A stretch of DNA of 34,486 nt from Streptomyces sp. SID11385 (GTDB lineage Bacteria > Actinomycetota > Actinomycetes > Streptomycetales > Streptomycetaceae): contig NZ_JAAGLR010001055.1 in assembly GCF_010548245.1 (NCBI RefSeq), positions 1-34,486 on the forward strand. The letters run 5' to 3'. The translations under genes were made by a program, and so were the position numbers. The first letter of the stretch is position 1; every line of letters begins with the position of its first letter. Below the pieces are notes generated by a model. The model did no database searches. It was given only the letters and a program-made list of their open reading frames with translations, and was not told the origin of the DNA. Shown piece after piece: positions 15,280-24,845 of this stretch.

Positions 15280-18200
15280 ATGAATGCCGTGCCCGATCAC
15301 CTCAACTCACCTGCACCGCTCGGCGATCGGCTGTCCGGTGCCGCCCGTACCGTATGGGCCAAGCACGACCGGGATACGGCGAAGTGGCTGCCGTTGTGGC
15401 GGCACATGGCGGACAGTGCTGCGGTCGCGGGGTTGCTGTGGGATCACTGGTTGCCGCGAAACATCAAGGACTTGATCGCGGAGCCGTTGCCCGGCGGGGC
15501 GGCTGACGCGCGGTTCTTGTGCGTGTGGCTGGCGGGGACGCACGACATCGGGAAGGCCACTCCGGCCTTTGCTTGCCAAGTCGATGAACTTGCCGGCGTG
15601 ATGACCGCGGCCGGGCTCGATATGCGGACCGGCAAGCAGCTCGGCGAGGACCGCCGGATGGCCCCGCACGGGCTCGCGGGGCAGGTCTTGCTTCAGGAGT
15701 GGCTGGAGGAGCGGCGCGGCTGGACGCGCAGGGCGTCCGCTCAGTTCGCCGTCATGGCGGGGGGGCATCATGGCGTCCCCCCGGACCACATGCAGCTCCA
15801 CAACCTCGACGCGCACCCGGAACTCCTGCGTACCCAGGGCCCCGCCGAGCCGCAGTGGAGAGCCGTGCAGGACGAGTTGCTCGACGCGTGTGCCCTCGCC
15901 TTCGGGGTGGAGGAGCGCCTCGACGCATGGCGGACAGTGAAGTTGCCGCAGACCGTTCAGGTGCTGCTCACCGCGACCGTCATCGTTTCCGACTGGATCG
16001 CGAGCAATCCGGATCTCTTCCCCTACTTCCCCGAGGAGCATCCGCGCCCGGAGACGGAACGAGTGACCGCCGCCTGGCGGGGCCTTCTGCTCCCGGCGCC
16101 TTGGGAACCTGCGGAACCGGCAGCCCCCACCGCGGCGTTCTACGCCTCCCGCTTCGCGCTGCCGCCCGGCGCCGTCGTCCGGCCCGTACAGGAACAGGCC
16201 CTTGCCATGGCCCGGGACATGGAGCGGCCGGGGATGCTCATCATCGAGGCGCCGATGGGGGAGGGTAAGACCGAGGCCGCGCTCGCGGTCGCGGAGGTGT
16301 TCGCCGCGCGCTCGGGCGCGGGCGGCTGCTACGTGGCCCTGCCGACCATGGCGACGAGCAACGCGATGTTTCCCAGGCTGCTGCGGTGGCTCCGCCGCCT
16401 CCCCTTCAGTAAGGGCGAGAGCATTGGGCGCGACCATGAACAGCGTTCCGTGCTGCTGGCCCACGCGAAGTCGGCGTTGCAGGAGGACTACGCCACGCTG
16501 ATGCGCGAGAGCCACCGCACCATCGCCGCCGTTGACGCGTACGGAGACGGAAGCGGCCCCCGCGCCGGTCGCCGCCCGGCCACGGACGGCTCGCGAGGGC
16601 TGGCCCCCGCAGAACTCGTCGCGCACCAGTGGCTGCGGGGCCGGAAGAAGGGCTTGCTCGCCTCCTTCGCGGTCGGCACGATCGACCAATTGCTGATGGC
16701 GGGCCTCAAGAGCAGGCACCTGGCGCTGCGGCACCTCGCGATGGTCGGCAAGGTCGTCGTCATCGACGAAGTCCACGCTTACGACACGTACATGAACGCG
16801 TATCTCGATCGCGTGCTGGCGTGGCTGGGCGAGTACCGGGTGCCTGTTGTCGTGCTGTCGGCGACGCTCCCCGCGCGGCGACGCGCCGAACTGGCGGCCG
16901 CGTACACCGGGGAGGACGCGACGGCCCTCGCCGATGCGACCGGCTACCCGCTCCTCACGGCGGTTGCCCCCGGCCAGCAAACCGTGCAGCGTGTCGCCGC
17001 CGCGTCCGGACGAGGTGCACCCGTACTGCTGGAGAAGCTGGATGACGATGCGCTCGCCGACAGGCTCGACGCCGAACTGGCCGACGGCGGGTGCGCGTTG
17101 GTGGTACGGAACACCGTGGACCGCGTGCTGGCCACGGCCGCGATGCTGCGGGAGCGGTTCGGTGCCGACCATGTCACCGTGGCCCACGCCCGCTTCGTGG
17201 ACCTCGACCGCGCGCGCAAGGACGCCGAACTGCTCGCCCGCTTCGGCCCGCCCGACCCCGATGGCGGCTCCCCGCAACGCCCTCGGGACGCGCACATCGT
17301 GGTCGCCAGCCAAGTTGCCGAGCAGTCGCTCGATGTCGACTTCGACTTGCTCGTGAGCGATCTGTGTCCCGTGGACCTGCTGCTCCAGCGCATGGGCAGG
17401 CTGCACCGGCATCCGCGCGGTCAGGATCAGGAGCAGCGTCCGGCGCGGCTGCGGCAAGCACGCTGTCTCGTCACGGGCGTCGACTGGGAGACGGGCCCGG
17501 CCCCCGAGCCTGTTCCCGGCTCTGCCGCGATCTACGGCTCGTACGCGCTGCTGCGCAGCCTCGCCGTACTCGCCCCGCACCTCGGGACAGCCGGAGCGGC
17601 GGGACGTCCCCTGCGCCTGCCCGAGGACATCAGTCCGCTCGTGCAGCGGGCGTACGGCGAGGAGGACCCGTGCCCGCCCGAGTGGGAGCCGGTGCTCGCT
17701 CCCGCCCGGGACAAGTACCGCACAGCGCGCGAGCGCCAGAGCCAAAAAGCTGAGGTCTTTCGCCTCGACGGGGTGCGCAAGGCCGGACGTCCCCTCATCG
17801 GCTGGATCGACGCCGGTGTCGGAGACGCGGACGACACCCCCGTCGGGCGCGCACAGGTCCGCGACACGAAGGAAGGTCTGGAGGTTCTGGTGGTCAGACG
17901 CCGCGTCGACGGCAGCCTGTGCACCCTGCCCTGGCTGGACAAGGGCAGGGGAGGTCTCGAACTGCCCGTCGACGCGGTGCCCTCGGCGCTGGCCGCCCGC
18001 GCGGTCGCGGCGAGCGGTCTGCGACTGCCCTACCACTTCACGTCGTCCCCCCAGACGCTGGACCGGACGCTCGCCGAGTTGGAGGAGCTGTACGTCCCCG
18101 CCTGGCAGGAGAAGGAGAGCCACTGGATCGCCGGGGAACTGATCCTCGCGCTGGACGAGGAGGGTCGCGCGGTCCTCGCCGGTCAGCAGATCGTGTACCA

Positions 18201-20103
18201 CCCCGAGGAGGGATTGCTCGTGACGAGCGCGGACGCGAACACGGAGGCGACGTCGGGCTGGGTCATGGACGGGAAGCGGTCCTCTGCCGGGGACGGGAAG
18301 CCGGGCCATGCGGCAGACGGAAATCGGGCCCGTACGACAGTAGGAAAATCACCTGCGGACCGGCAGACGCACCAGCCTCCAGGAGGCGAGCGGGACCCCG
18401 TCCCACCCTCCGCCGCCCCGCCCCCCGCCCGCCCCTCCTTCGACCTCACCAGCCGGCCGTGGCTGCCCGTCCTCCTCAAGGACGGCTCCGAGCGTGAACT
18501 GTCCCTGCCGGAGGTGTTCGACCAGGCGCGGGACATCCGCCGGCTCGTCGGCGACCTGGCGACGCAGGACTTCGCGCTGACGCGGATGCTGCTCGCGCTC
18601 CTGTACGACGCACTCTCCGAACCGGGTGGGGACATGGCGCCCGGCGACACGGACGCGTGGGAGGAGCTGTGGCTTTCGCAGTCCGCCTACGCCGCCCCCG
18701 TGGCCGCCTATCTGCACCAGCACCGCGAGCGCTTCGACCTGCTCCATCCCGAGTACCCGTTCTTCCAGACCCCGGGACTCCGTACGGCGAAGGACGAGGT
18801 CTTCTCGCTCAACCGCCTCGTCGCCGACGTGCCGAACGGGGACCCGTTCTTCAGCATGCGCAGGCCCGGCGTCGAGCGGCTCGGCTTCGCGGAGGCGGCC
18901 CGGTGGCTCGTCCACGCTCACGCGTACGACACCTCCGGCATCAAATCCGGCGCGGTGGGCGACCCCCGGGTAAAGGCGGGCAAGGGGTATCCCCAGGGCC
19001 CGGCATGGGCGGGGAATCTGGGCGGTGTCCTGCTCGAAGGCGACAACCTCCACGAGACGCTGCTGCTCAACCTGATCGCGGCCGACACCCCGGGGGTGCA
19101 CGCGGCCGAAGCCGACCGCCCCGCCTGGCGCGCGGAGCCGAGCGGCCCCGCGCCGGCCCCGGACCTCGGCCTGCGCCCGTACGGCTTGCGCGACCTCTAC
19201 ACGTGGCAGTCCCGCCGCATCCGGCTGCACCACGACGCGGACGGTGTGCACGGCGTGGTCCTCGCGTACGGCGACAGCCTCGAACCGCACAACCGGCTCG
19301 GGCACGAGCCGATGACGAGCTGGCGGCGCAGCCCGGCCCAGGAGAAGAAGCGCCAGGAGAGCCTCGTCTACCTGCCGAGGGAGCACGATCCATCGCGCAT
19401 GGCGTGGCGCGGCATGGACGGGCTGCTCGCCGGCCGCGAGACCGGCAGTGCGCAGGGACCGGACGGCGCGGACCGGCTGGCTCCGAAGGTGGTGCAGTGG
19501 GCCGCGCAACTCACTACCGAAGGGCTGCTCCCACGGGGCTACCTGATCCGGACCCGTGTCATCGGTGCGCGCTACGGGACGCAGCAATCGGTGATCGACG
19601 AGGTTGTGGACGACGGAGTACTGATGCCCGCCGTCCTGCTGCACGAGGCGGACCGGCGGTACGGGGACAAGGCCGTGGACGCCCTGCACGACGCCGAGAA
19701 GGCGGTAGGAGCTCTCGCCCAGCTTGCCGCCGACCTCGCCCTCGCCGTCGGCACCGACCCGGAGCCGGGCCGGAACACCGCCCGCGACCTGGGATTCGGG
19801 ACCCTCGACACGCACTACCGCCGCTGGTTGCGTGAGCTGGGCGGCACCTCCGACCCGGAGGAACACCGCGATCGCTGGAAACAGGAAGTCCGCCGACTCG
19901 TCACGGAGCTGGGCGAGCGCCTGCTCGACGGTGCCGGGCCGGCGGCCTGGGAAGGGCGCCTCGTGGAGACCGGCAAGGGCACGCGCTGGCTCAACGAGGC
20001 CGCCGCCGAGCTGCGGTTCCGGACCCGCCTCCGGGAGTTCCTGACCACCGACCACGACACACCCACTTCCCCCCGGCCCGCTCCCGTGGAGTCGCCCAGA
20101 TGA
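15280..20103 (+). CDS. cas3-cse1: Cas3-Cse1 (Cas8e) fusion protein, type I-E
   Basis: 1607 aa joining two normally separate proteins. The Cas3 HD nuclease is at about 1-245, with H42, H88-D89, GGHHG at 161-165 and SDW at 237-239. The helicase follows: Walker A APMGEGKT at 324-331, DEVH at 496-499, SATLP at 527-531, then QVAEQSLDVD and QRMGRLHRH at about 676-711. The Cas3 C-terminal domain runs to about 985. A low-complexity, charged linker of about 65 residues (DGK/DGN repeats, then Pro-rich) leads to a Cse1 domain at about 1052-1607 that starts FDLTSRPWLPVL. Cse1 recognises the PAM and recruits Cas3, so fusion tethers the nuclease to the surveillance complex. Such fusions are known in some Streptomyces. 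First gene of the operon; its stop overlaps cse2 (ATGA). Confidence 0.96.
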   Translation: MNAVPDHLNSPAPLGDRLSGAARTVWAKHDRDTAKWLPLWRHMADSAAVAGLLWDHWLPRNIKDLIAEPLPGGAADARFLCVWLAGTHDIGKATPAFACQVDELAGVMTAAGLDMRTGKQLGEDRRMAPHGLAGQVLLQEWLEERRGWTRRASAQFAVMAGGHHGVPPDHMQLHNLDAHPELLRTQGPAEPQWRAVQDELLDACALAFGVEERLDAWRTVKLPQTVQVLLTATVIVSDWIASNPDLFPYFPEEHPRPETERVTAAWRGLLLPAPWEPAEPAAPTAAFYASRFALPPGAVVRPVQEQALAMARDMERPGMLIIEAPMGEGKTEAALAVAEVFAARSGAGGCYVALPTMATSNAMFPRLLRWLRRLPFSKGESIGRDHEQRSVLLAHAKSALQEDYATLMRESHRTIAAVDAYGDGSGPRAGRRPATDGSRGLAPAELVAHQWLRGRKKGLLASFAVGTIDQLLMAGLKSRHLALRHLAMVGKVVVIDEVHAYDTYMNAYLDRVLAWLGEYRVPVVVLSATLPARRRAELAAAYTGEDATALADATGYPLLTAVAPGQQTVQRVAAASGRGAPVLLEKLDDDALADRLDAELADGGCALVVRNTVDRVLATAAMLRERFGADHVTVAHARFVDLDRARKDAELLARFGPPDPDGGSPQRPRDAHIVVASQVAEQSLDVDFDLLVSDLCPVDLLLQRMGRLHRHPRGQDQEQRPARLRQARCLVTGVDWETGPAPEPVPGSAAIYGSYALLRSLAVLAPHLGTAGAAGRPLRLPEDISPLVQRAYGEEDPCPPEWEPVLAPARDKYRTARERQSQKAEVFRLDGVRKAGRPLIGWIDAGVGDADDTPVGRAQVRDTKEGLEVLVVRRRVDGSLCTLPWLDKGRGGLELPVDAVPSALAARAVAASGLRLPYHFTSSPQTLDRTLAELEELYVPAWQEKESHWIAGELILALDEEGRAVLAGQQIVYHPEEGLLVTSADANTEATSGWVMDGKRSSAGDGKPGHAADGNRARTTVGKSPADRQTHQPPGGERDPVPPSAAPPPARPSFDLTSRPWLPVLLKDGSERELSLPEVFDQARDIRRLVGDLATQDFALTRMLLALLYDALSEPGGDMAPGDTDAWEELWLSQSAYAAPVAAYLHQHRERFDLLHPEYPFFQTPGLRTAKDEVFSLNRLVADVPNGDPFFSMRRPGVERLGFAEAARWLVHAHAYDTSGIKSGAVGDPRVKAGKGYPQGPAWAGNLGGVLLEGDNLHETLLLNLIAADTPGVHAAEADRPAWRAEPSGPAPAPDLGLRPYGLRDLYTWQSRRIRLHHDADGVHGVVLAYGDSLEPHNRLGHEPMTSWRRSPAQEKKRQESLVYLPREHDPSRMAWRGMDGLLAGRETGSAQGPDGADRLAPKVVQWAAQLTTEGLLPRGYLIRTRVIGARYGTQQSVIDEVVDDGVLMPAVLLHEADRRYGDKAVDALHDAEKAVGALAQLAADLALAVGTDPEPGRNTARDLGFGTLDTHYRRWLRELGGTSDPEEHRDRWKQEVRRLVTELGERLLDGAGPAAWEGRLVETGKGTRWLNEAAAELRFRTRLREFLTTDHDTPTSPRPAPVESPR

Positions 20104-20798
20104 CCTCTTCGCCCCCCGCCACCACCTCCGCCGACGCGCGTCCGGCGCCCCGGCTCGGTCCGGTGGGCAGCGCCGTGCACCAGCACATCAAGGTGCTGCA
20201 AAGCCGGTACCTCCAGGGCCAGAGCGACGCGGTGGCCAGCCTGGCCCGGCTCCGCCGGGGCGTGGGCCGCGCCCCCGGCGAGGTCCCCGACCTGTGGGGC
20301 CTCACCGGCACCGAACCGCTCTACGAGCGCTACGCGCAGGGCGCGTTCAGCGAGGAGGAGTTCCTGCGCGCCGAGGACGCGGCGCACACGGCTGTCACGC
20401 TGTGGTCGCTGCACCAGCAGTCCCACCATGTCTCGCGGATGCACCGCAGGCCCGGCCCCGAACTCGGTACGGCGGTACGGCGGCTCACCCCCGGAGCGGC
20501 GATCGACGAGCCGACGCGCAGGCGTTTCGTCCGCGCGGGCACGGCCGCCACTCCGGTGGTGCTGGCCACGCGGCTGCGCGAACTCGTCATGCTCCTGCGC
20601 CGGGAGGAAATCCCGCTCGACTACGGGCTGCTCGCCGATCAGCTCCACCGGTGGACGCTCCCGGGAGGCGCGCAGGGCGTGCGCCGCTCGTGGGGCCGCT
20701 CCTACCTCGCACTCGCCAAGCCCGCGACGCCCGCGGCCCGCCCCGGCGAGGACCGCCAGCCGCTCGACCCGACCACGACGGAGGACGACACCCCGTGA
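20100..20798 (+). CDS. cse2: Cse2 (CasB), small subunit of type I-E Cascade
   Basis: 232 aa, all-helical, with the Cse2 layout: an N-terminal segment LASLARLRRG-like (ASLARLRRGVGRAPGEVPDL), a central helix bundle with AVTLWSLHQQSHHVSRMHR, and a C-terminal RRSWGRSYLALA motif, both typical of the family. Two copies per complex form the belly that stabilises the displaced DNA strand. The first 20 residues and the last 25 are disordered and Pro/Thr-rich extensions. The start overlaps the fused cas3-cse1 stop by 4 nt, and its stop overlaps cas7e (GTGA), so translation is coupled. Confidence 0.93.
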   Translation: MTSSPPATTSADARPAPRLGPVGSAVHQHIKVLQSRYLQGQSDAVASLARLRRGVGRAPGEVPDLWGLTGTEPLYERYAQGAFSEEEFLRAEDAAHTAVTLWSLHQQSHHVSRMHRRPGPELGTAVRRLTPGAAIDEPTRRRFVRAGTAATPVVLATRLRELVMLLRREEIPLDYGLLADQLHRWTLPGGAQGVRRSWGRSYLALAKPATPAARPGEDRQPLDPTTTEDDTP

Positions 20799-22045
20799 CC
20801 CGCACCATCATCGACGTACACGTGCTGCAAACGGTGCCGCCGAGCAACCTCAACCGCGACGACACCGGCTCTCCGAAAAGCGCTTTCTACGGTGGTGTGC
20901 GCCGCGCCCGGGTCAGCAGCCAGGCGTGGAAGCGGGCGACGAGGCAAGCGTTCAACGCATTCCTCGACCCGCAGGAACTCGGCGTGCGCACCCGCCAGGT
21001 CCCGGCCCAGCTCGCCTCTCGCATCAAGTCCCTGGATTCCTCGCTCAGTGAGGAGTCGGCAATGAGCCTGGCCGTGGAGACGCTGACCGCCGCGACCGGC
21101 TCGAAGTTCCCGATCCCGCTCCGCAAGGCCGAGAAGGCGAAGAAGAACGACCTGCCGGAGCCGCCGCCGGAATCCACGTACCTGATGTTCCTCAGCCGAC
21201 GGCAACTCGACGGGCTCGCGGGCCACGCGGTCAGCGGTGCTGCCGATATCAAGGCGTTCTTCAAGGTCAAGGCGAACAAGGAGAAGGCGAAGAAGATCGC
21301 CGACACCCAGCACTCGGTGGACGTTGCCCTGTTCGGCCGCATGGTCGCCGACTCGACCGACCTCAACGTCGACGCCGCGGCGCAGGTCGCCCACGCCCTC
21401 AGCGTCCACGCGGTGGAGAGCGAATCGGACTACTTCACGGCGGTCGACGACATGAACGAGGACGGAGAGGATTCCGGCGCCGGAATGATCGGCACCGTCG
21501 AGTTCAACTCGGCGACGCTCTACCGCTACGCCGCTCTCGACGTGGACCGGCTGCGGGACAACCTCGGTACGGGCGTACGTGCCGAGGAGCGGGAGGACCA
21601 GCCGGTCCACCGCGCGGTGGACGCCTTCCTGCGCGCCTTCGTCCAGTCCATGCCCACGGGCAAGTCCAACACCTTCGCCAACCAGACGCTCCCCGACGCG
21701 GTGATCGTCACCCTCCGCTCGGCCCGCCCCATCAGCTTCGTCGGCGCGTTCGAGGAGCCGGTCGTCGCTCCCCTCGGCACCGGCGGACACCTGCGCGGCG
21801 CGTGCGCTCAACTGGTCGGCTACGTATCGGACATCGAGAAGGCGTACGGGGTGAGCGGGGACCCGAGCTGGGTACTCAGGGCAGGCGCCGCCACCGAACC
21901 GCTCGCCGCGCTCGGAACCGCCGTGGGCCTGGAGGAACTGATCCGCGAGGTGGGGGAGGCCGTCGCGGCGCGCCTGCCCGGCCACACGCCCGAGGCCTGC
22001 GTGCCGGAAGCCCGTACGCCCGAGGCCCGGACGGCTCCGGCGTGA
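20795..22045 (+). CDS. cas7e: Cas7e (Cse4/CasC), backbone subunit of Cascade
   Basis: 416 aa from the GTG at 20795. A far longer upstream frame exists but lies inside cse2 and is not used. The opening TIIDVHVLQTVPPSNLNRDD and the following GGVRRARVSSQAWKRATR are hallmark Cas7e sequences that form the crRNA-binding backbone. Six copies usually coat the spacer. It is somewhat longer than the E. coli protein (363 aa); the extra length includes a Lys-rich insert at about 110-175 and a C-terminal tail with repeated PEA-type Pro residues. The GTGA overlaps on both sides show tight coupling with cse2 and cas5e. Confidence 0.95.
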   Translation: MTRTIIDVHVLQTVPPSNLNRDDTGSPKSAFYGGVRRARVSSQAWKRATRQAFNAFLDPQELGVRTRQVPAQLASRIKSLDSSLSEESAMSLAVETLTAATGSKFPIPLRKAEKAKKNDLPEPPPESTYLMFLSRRQLDGLAGHAVSGAADIKAFFKVKANKEKAKKIADTQHSVDVALFGRMVADSTDLNVDAAAQVAHALSVHAVESESDYFTAVDDMNEDGEDSGAGMIGTVEFNSATLYRYAALDVDRLRDNLGTGVRAEEREDQPVHRAVDAFLRAFVQSMPTGKSNTFANQTLPDAVIVTLRSARPISFVGAFEEPVVAPLGTGGHLRGACAQLVGYVSDIEKAYGVSGDPSWVLRAGAATEPLAALGTAVGLEELIREVGEAVAARLPGHTPEACVPEARTPEARTAPA

Positions 22046-22770
22046 ACCGGCGTACGAGCGTCCTGACCCTGTGCCTCGCGGGCCCCCTCCAAGCGTGGGG
22101 AACCTCGTCACGGTTCGTACGGCGTTCGACGGAGCGGGCCCCCACCAAGAGCGGTGTCATCGGACTCCTCGCCGCCGCCCAAGGCCGCGAGCGCGACGCC
22201 GACCTCTCCGATCTCGCCGCCCTCCGCTTCGCCGTCCGGCTCGACCAGCCGGGCACTCGCGTGCGCGACTTCCAGACCGCACGGCACCTCGACACGGACG
22301 CGAGCATGCCGGTGTCGGAACGCTTCTACCTGTCCGACGCGGTCTTCGTCGCCGCCGTGGAAGGAGCCGCGGACCTCGTCGACGAATTGCTGGCGGCGGT
22401 TCGCGCACCGGTGTTCCTGCCGTTCCTGGGCCGCCGTTCGTGCCCGCCGTCCCGCCCGATCGATCTGCGTATCCACCGCGGGAACCTCGCGGCGGCGCTG
22501 CGGTCCGAGCCCTGGCAAGCATCCCTCCGCTGGCAGCGGCGGTGTCCGAGGGACCGCCGCGTCGAACTGGAGGTGATCGGCGACCTGGCAGCAGACGGCG
22601 AACCCGGCGAGAGCCAGCGCGACCAGCCGCTCAGTTTCGACCCGCGCCACCGCAGGTACGGGCTGCGCGAGGTCCGTACGACCGTGGTCTCGCTTCCCCA
22701 CCCCCTGGGCACCGCGCGCCGCTCCTTCGTCCCGCCCTCCCACGACCCGATGAGCCTCCTGGAAGGATGA
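22042..22770 (+). CDS. cas5e: Cas5e (CasD), crRNA 5'-handle subunit
   Basis: 242 aa starting at GTG 22042. LTLCLAGPLQAWGTSSRF near the N-terminus is the classic Cas5 RAMP start. A thumb-like segment follows with RVRDFQTARHLDTDASMPVS and YLSDAVF, and the end reads SFVPPSHDPMSLLEG. Cas5e caps the Cascade backbone at the 5' handle of the crRNA and contacts Cse1. The gene overlaps cas7e and cas6e by 4 nt each. No frameshift or lost motif is seen. Confidence 0.95.
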   Translation: MNRRTSVLTLCLAGPLQAWGTSSRFVRRSTERAPTKSGVIGLLAAAQGRERDADLSDLAALRFAVRLDQPGTRVRDFQTARHLDTDASMPVSERFYLSDAVFVAAVEGAADLVDELLAAVRAPVFLPFLGRRSCPPSRPIDLRIHRGNLAAALRSEPWQASLRWQRRCPRDRRVELEVIGDLAADGEPGESQRDQPLSFDPRHRRYGLREVRTTVVSLPHPLGTARRSFVPPSHDPMSLLEG

Positions 22771-23477
22771 CCGTGTACCTGACCCGCTTCCGCCTCAACC
22801 CCGCGCGCGTCGGCGCGCGGCGGCTCCTCGGATCGCCGCAGAGCCTGCACGCGGCAGTCCTGGCGTCCTTCGCGGAGCCGCCGCGGCAACGGCCGGACGG
22901 TTCGCGGGTGCTGTGGCGGGTGGACCAGCAGGCGCGCAGCGAGGTGGTGCTCTACGTCGTCAGCCCGGACGAGCCCGACCTCACCCACCTCGCCGAGCAG
23001 GCGGGGTGGCCGACGACGGGGGGCTGGCAGACAAGGCCGTACGGCACGTTCCTCGGCCGGATCACCGCCGACGACGTCTGGGCCTTCCGGCTCACCGCCA
23101 ACCCCGTGCACAGCATCCGGCGCGTGCCCGCCGAACCGACCAAGCGCACCGCGCACGTGACCCCACGCCATCAGGTGGAGTGGCTGCTCAACCGGCAGCA
23201 GGACGCGGGCTTCGCGGTCCTGGAGAAGCCGGAGCCGCGCGAGGACCTGCCCCCGATCGACGCCTACGAGGTCGTCGCGCACAGCCGCAAGGACCTGATG
23301 TTCCAGAAACGCGGCGAGAAGGACACCCGTACGCACCAGGTGAAACTGACCAGGGTCACCTTCGACGGCCGCCTTCGCGTCCTCGACCCCGCAGCCTTCC
23401 GCCGCACCCTCACCTCCGGCCTGGGCAAGGCCAAGGCGTACGGCTGCGGGCTCATGACCCTGGCACGAACGGAGTAG
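22767..23477 (+). CDS. cas6e: Cas6e (CasE), crRNA-processing endoribonuclease
   Basis: 236 aa from ATG 22767. It starts VYLTRFRLNPARVGARRLLG, the double-ferredoxin RAMP opening of Cas6e. H28 in SPQSLHAAV is in the position of the catalytic His. The Gly-rich loop GLGKAKAYGCGLMTLA at the C-terminus is the RNA-binding signature. It should cut each repeat transcript at the base of the CCCCGC/GCGGGG hairpin, leaving the 8-nt ATGAGCCC handle. The repeat hairpin in the array has exactly this shape, so enzyme and substrate fit. The stop codon precedes cas1 by 4 nt. Confidence 0.95.
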   Translation: MTVYLTRFRLNPARVGARRLLGSPQSLHAAVLASFAEPPRQRPDGSRVLWRVDQQARSEVVLYVVSPDEPDLTHLAEQAGWPTTGGWQTRPYGTFLGRITADDVWAFRLTANPVHSIRRVPAEPTKRTAHVTPRHQVEWLLNRQQDAGFAVLEKPEPREDLPPIDAYEVVAHSRKDLMFQKRGEKDTRTHQVKLTRVTFDGRLRVLDPAAFRRTLTSGLGKAKAYGCGLMTLARTE

Positions 23478-23481
23478 CAAA

Positions 23482-24495
23482 GTGGCCACTGTCAGCAAGC
23501 GTCCCGCCTCCGGACCGCGCCAGCTCACCCGCGTCGGCGAGCGGCTGTCCTTCGTCTACCTGGAACGCTGCACCGTCCACCGCGACGCCAACGCCCTCAC
23601 CGCCGAGGACGCGGAGGGCGTGCGCCACATCCCGTCCGCGACGATCGGGTGCCTGCTGCTCGGCCCCGGTACCCGGATCACCCACCAAGCCATGGCCGTT
23701 CTGGGGGAGAGCGGCGCTGTGGTGGTGTGGGTCGGTGAGCACGGCGTGCGTTTCTACGCAGGTGGGAGGGCGCTGAACCGTTCCTCGGCGCTCCTGGAGG
23801 CCCAGGCCACCGCCTGGGCGAACCAGCGCACCCGGCTCGATGTCGCCAGAGCCATGTACCGCCTCCGCTTCCCGGACGAAGACCCTGCCGGGTGCACCCG
23901 CCGCCAACTGCTCGGCCGGGAAGGGGACCGCGTGAAGCAGTGCTATGCCGAACAGACGGCCCGGACCGGCGTCCCGTGGCACGGCCGGCGGTACACACCA
24001 GGAGACTTCAACTCGGGCGATGCTCCCAATCAGGCCGTGACCGCCGCGGCGCAGTGCATGTACGGCATCGCCCAGGCCGTCGTGACGGCCCTGGGGTGCA
24101 CACCGGGTCTTGGCTTCGTCCACTCCGGCCACGAACTCTCCTTCGTACTGGACGTGGCCGACTTCTACAAGACGGACATCGGCATCCCCGTGGCCTTCGA
24201 GGTCGCCGCGGAGGGACCCGAGGACATTGGCTCCCGCACCCGGCGCGCGCTGCGGGACCGCATCAACTCCACGCGACTGCTCGACCGGTGCGTACGGGAC
24301 ATCCAGTCCCTCCTCGCGTCCGCGGGTACCGGGCAGCCGGAGGAACGCGATCATGTCACCTTGCTCTCCGACCGGGGCGCCGAGATGGCAGCCGGCCGCA
24401 ACTACGGCGATCAGGGGGCAGCCGGAGATGCCACCTTCGGCGCGCGGGACGTCTGGACCCAGGACGACATGGTGCGCCACGGAGTCATCTGGTGA
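23482..24495 (+). CDS. cas1: Cas1 integrase, type I-E
   Basis: 337 aa from GTG 23482, with GGAG at the end of cas6e as ribosome site. The metal ligands are E147 (in GREGDR), H214 (GFVHSGHE) and D227 (LDVADFYK), each six residues beyond E141, H208 and D221 of the E. coli enzyme, so the active site is intact. The first 15 residues are an extra flexible tail. Cas1 dimers with Cas2 capture and insert new spacers at the leader end. It overlaps cas2 by 4 nt (GTGA), as expected for the adaptation pair. Confidence 0.96.
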   Translation: MATVSKRPASGPRQLTRVGERLSFVYLERCTVHRDANALTAEDAEGVRHIPSATIGCLLLGPGTRITHQAMAVLGESGAVVVWVGEHGVRFYAGGRALNRSSALLEAQATAWANQRTRLDVARAMYRLRFPDEDPAGCTRRQLLGREGDRVKQCYAEQTARTGVPWHGRRYTPGDFNSGDAPNQAVTAAAQCMYGIAQAVVTALGCTPGLGFVHSGHELSFVLDVADFYKTDIGIPVAFEVAAEGPEDIGSRTRRALRDRINSTRLLDRCVRDIQSLLASAGTGQPEERDHVTLLSDRGAEMAAGRNYGDQGAAGDATFGARDVWTQDDMVRHGVIW

Positions 24496-24845
24496 CCGTC
24501 ATCGTCCTCACTCACTGCCCGGTGGGTCTGCGCGGCCTGCTCACCCGCTGGTTGCTGGAAATCTCGCCCGGTGTCTTCCTCGGCAACCCATCCGCCCGCA
24601 TCCGCGACTTCCTGTGGGACGAGGTCAGGCAGTACGCCGGACAAGGCCGCGCCCTCCTCGCCTACGCCACCGACTCCGAACAGGGCTACGCCTTCCGCAC
24701 CCACGACCACAAGTGGCATCCAGTCGACCACGAGGGCCTGACCCTCATCTTCCGCCCTTCAGGCCGCTCCCTGCCTGCACCCGCGGCGGCCTCCAAGGGA
24801 TGGAGTAAAGCTTCCAAGCGCCGCCGATTCGGCAACAAGCCGTAG
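24492..24845 (+). CDS. cas2: Cas2 (Cas2e), type I-E adaptation protein
   Basis: 117 aa from the GTG at 24492; the open frame extends far upstream through cas1 and is not used. It opens MTVIVLTHCPVGLRGLLTRW and continues ISPGVFLGNPSARIRDFLWD, the Cas2e signature (PF09707 type), then a C-terminal basic tail (KGWSKASKRRRFGNKP) that would hold DNA and Cas1. Cas2 forms the dimer bridge between two Cas1 dimers. It is the last cas gene; the leader and array follow 326 nt later on the same strand. Confidence 0.95.
   Translation: MTVIVLTHCPVGLRGLLTRWLLEISPGVFLGNPSARIRDFLWDEVRQYAGQGRALLAYATDSEQGYAFRTHDHKWHPVDHEGLTLIFRPSGRSLPAPAAASKGWSKASKRRRFGNKP

Noticed and set aside
15307..18309. A 1000-codon open frame on the minus strand opposite cas3-cse1
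   Set aside because: It mirrors a GC-rich gene with strong third-position bias, contains no domain, and the plus-strand frame has complete Cas3 motifs.
20294..22045. A 583-codon frame that seems to extend cas7e far upstream
   Set aside because: The upstream part lies inside cse2. The GTG at 20795 with the GTGA overlap gives the normal Cas7e start.
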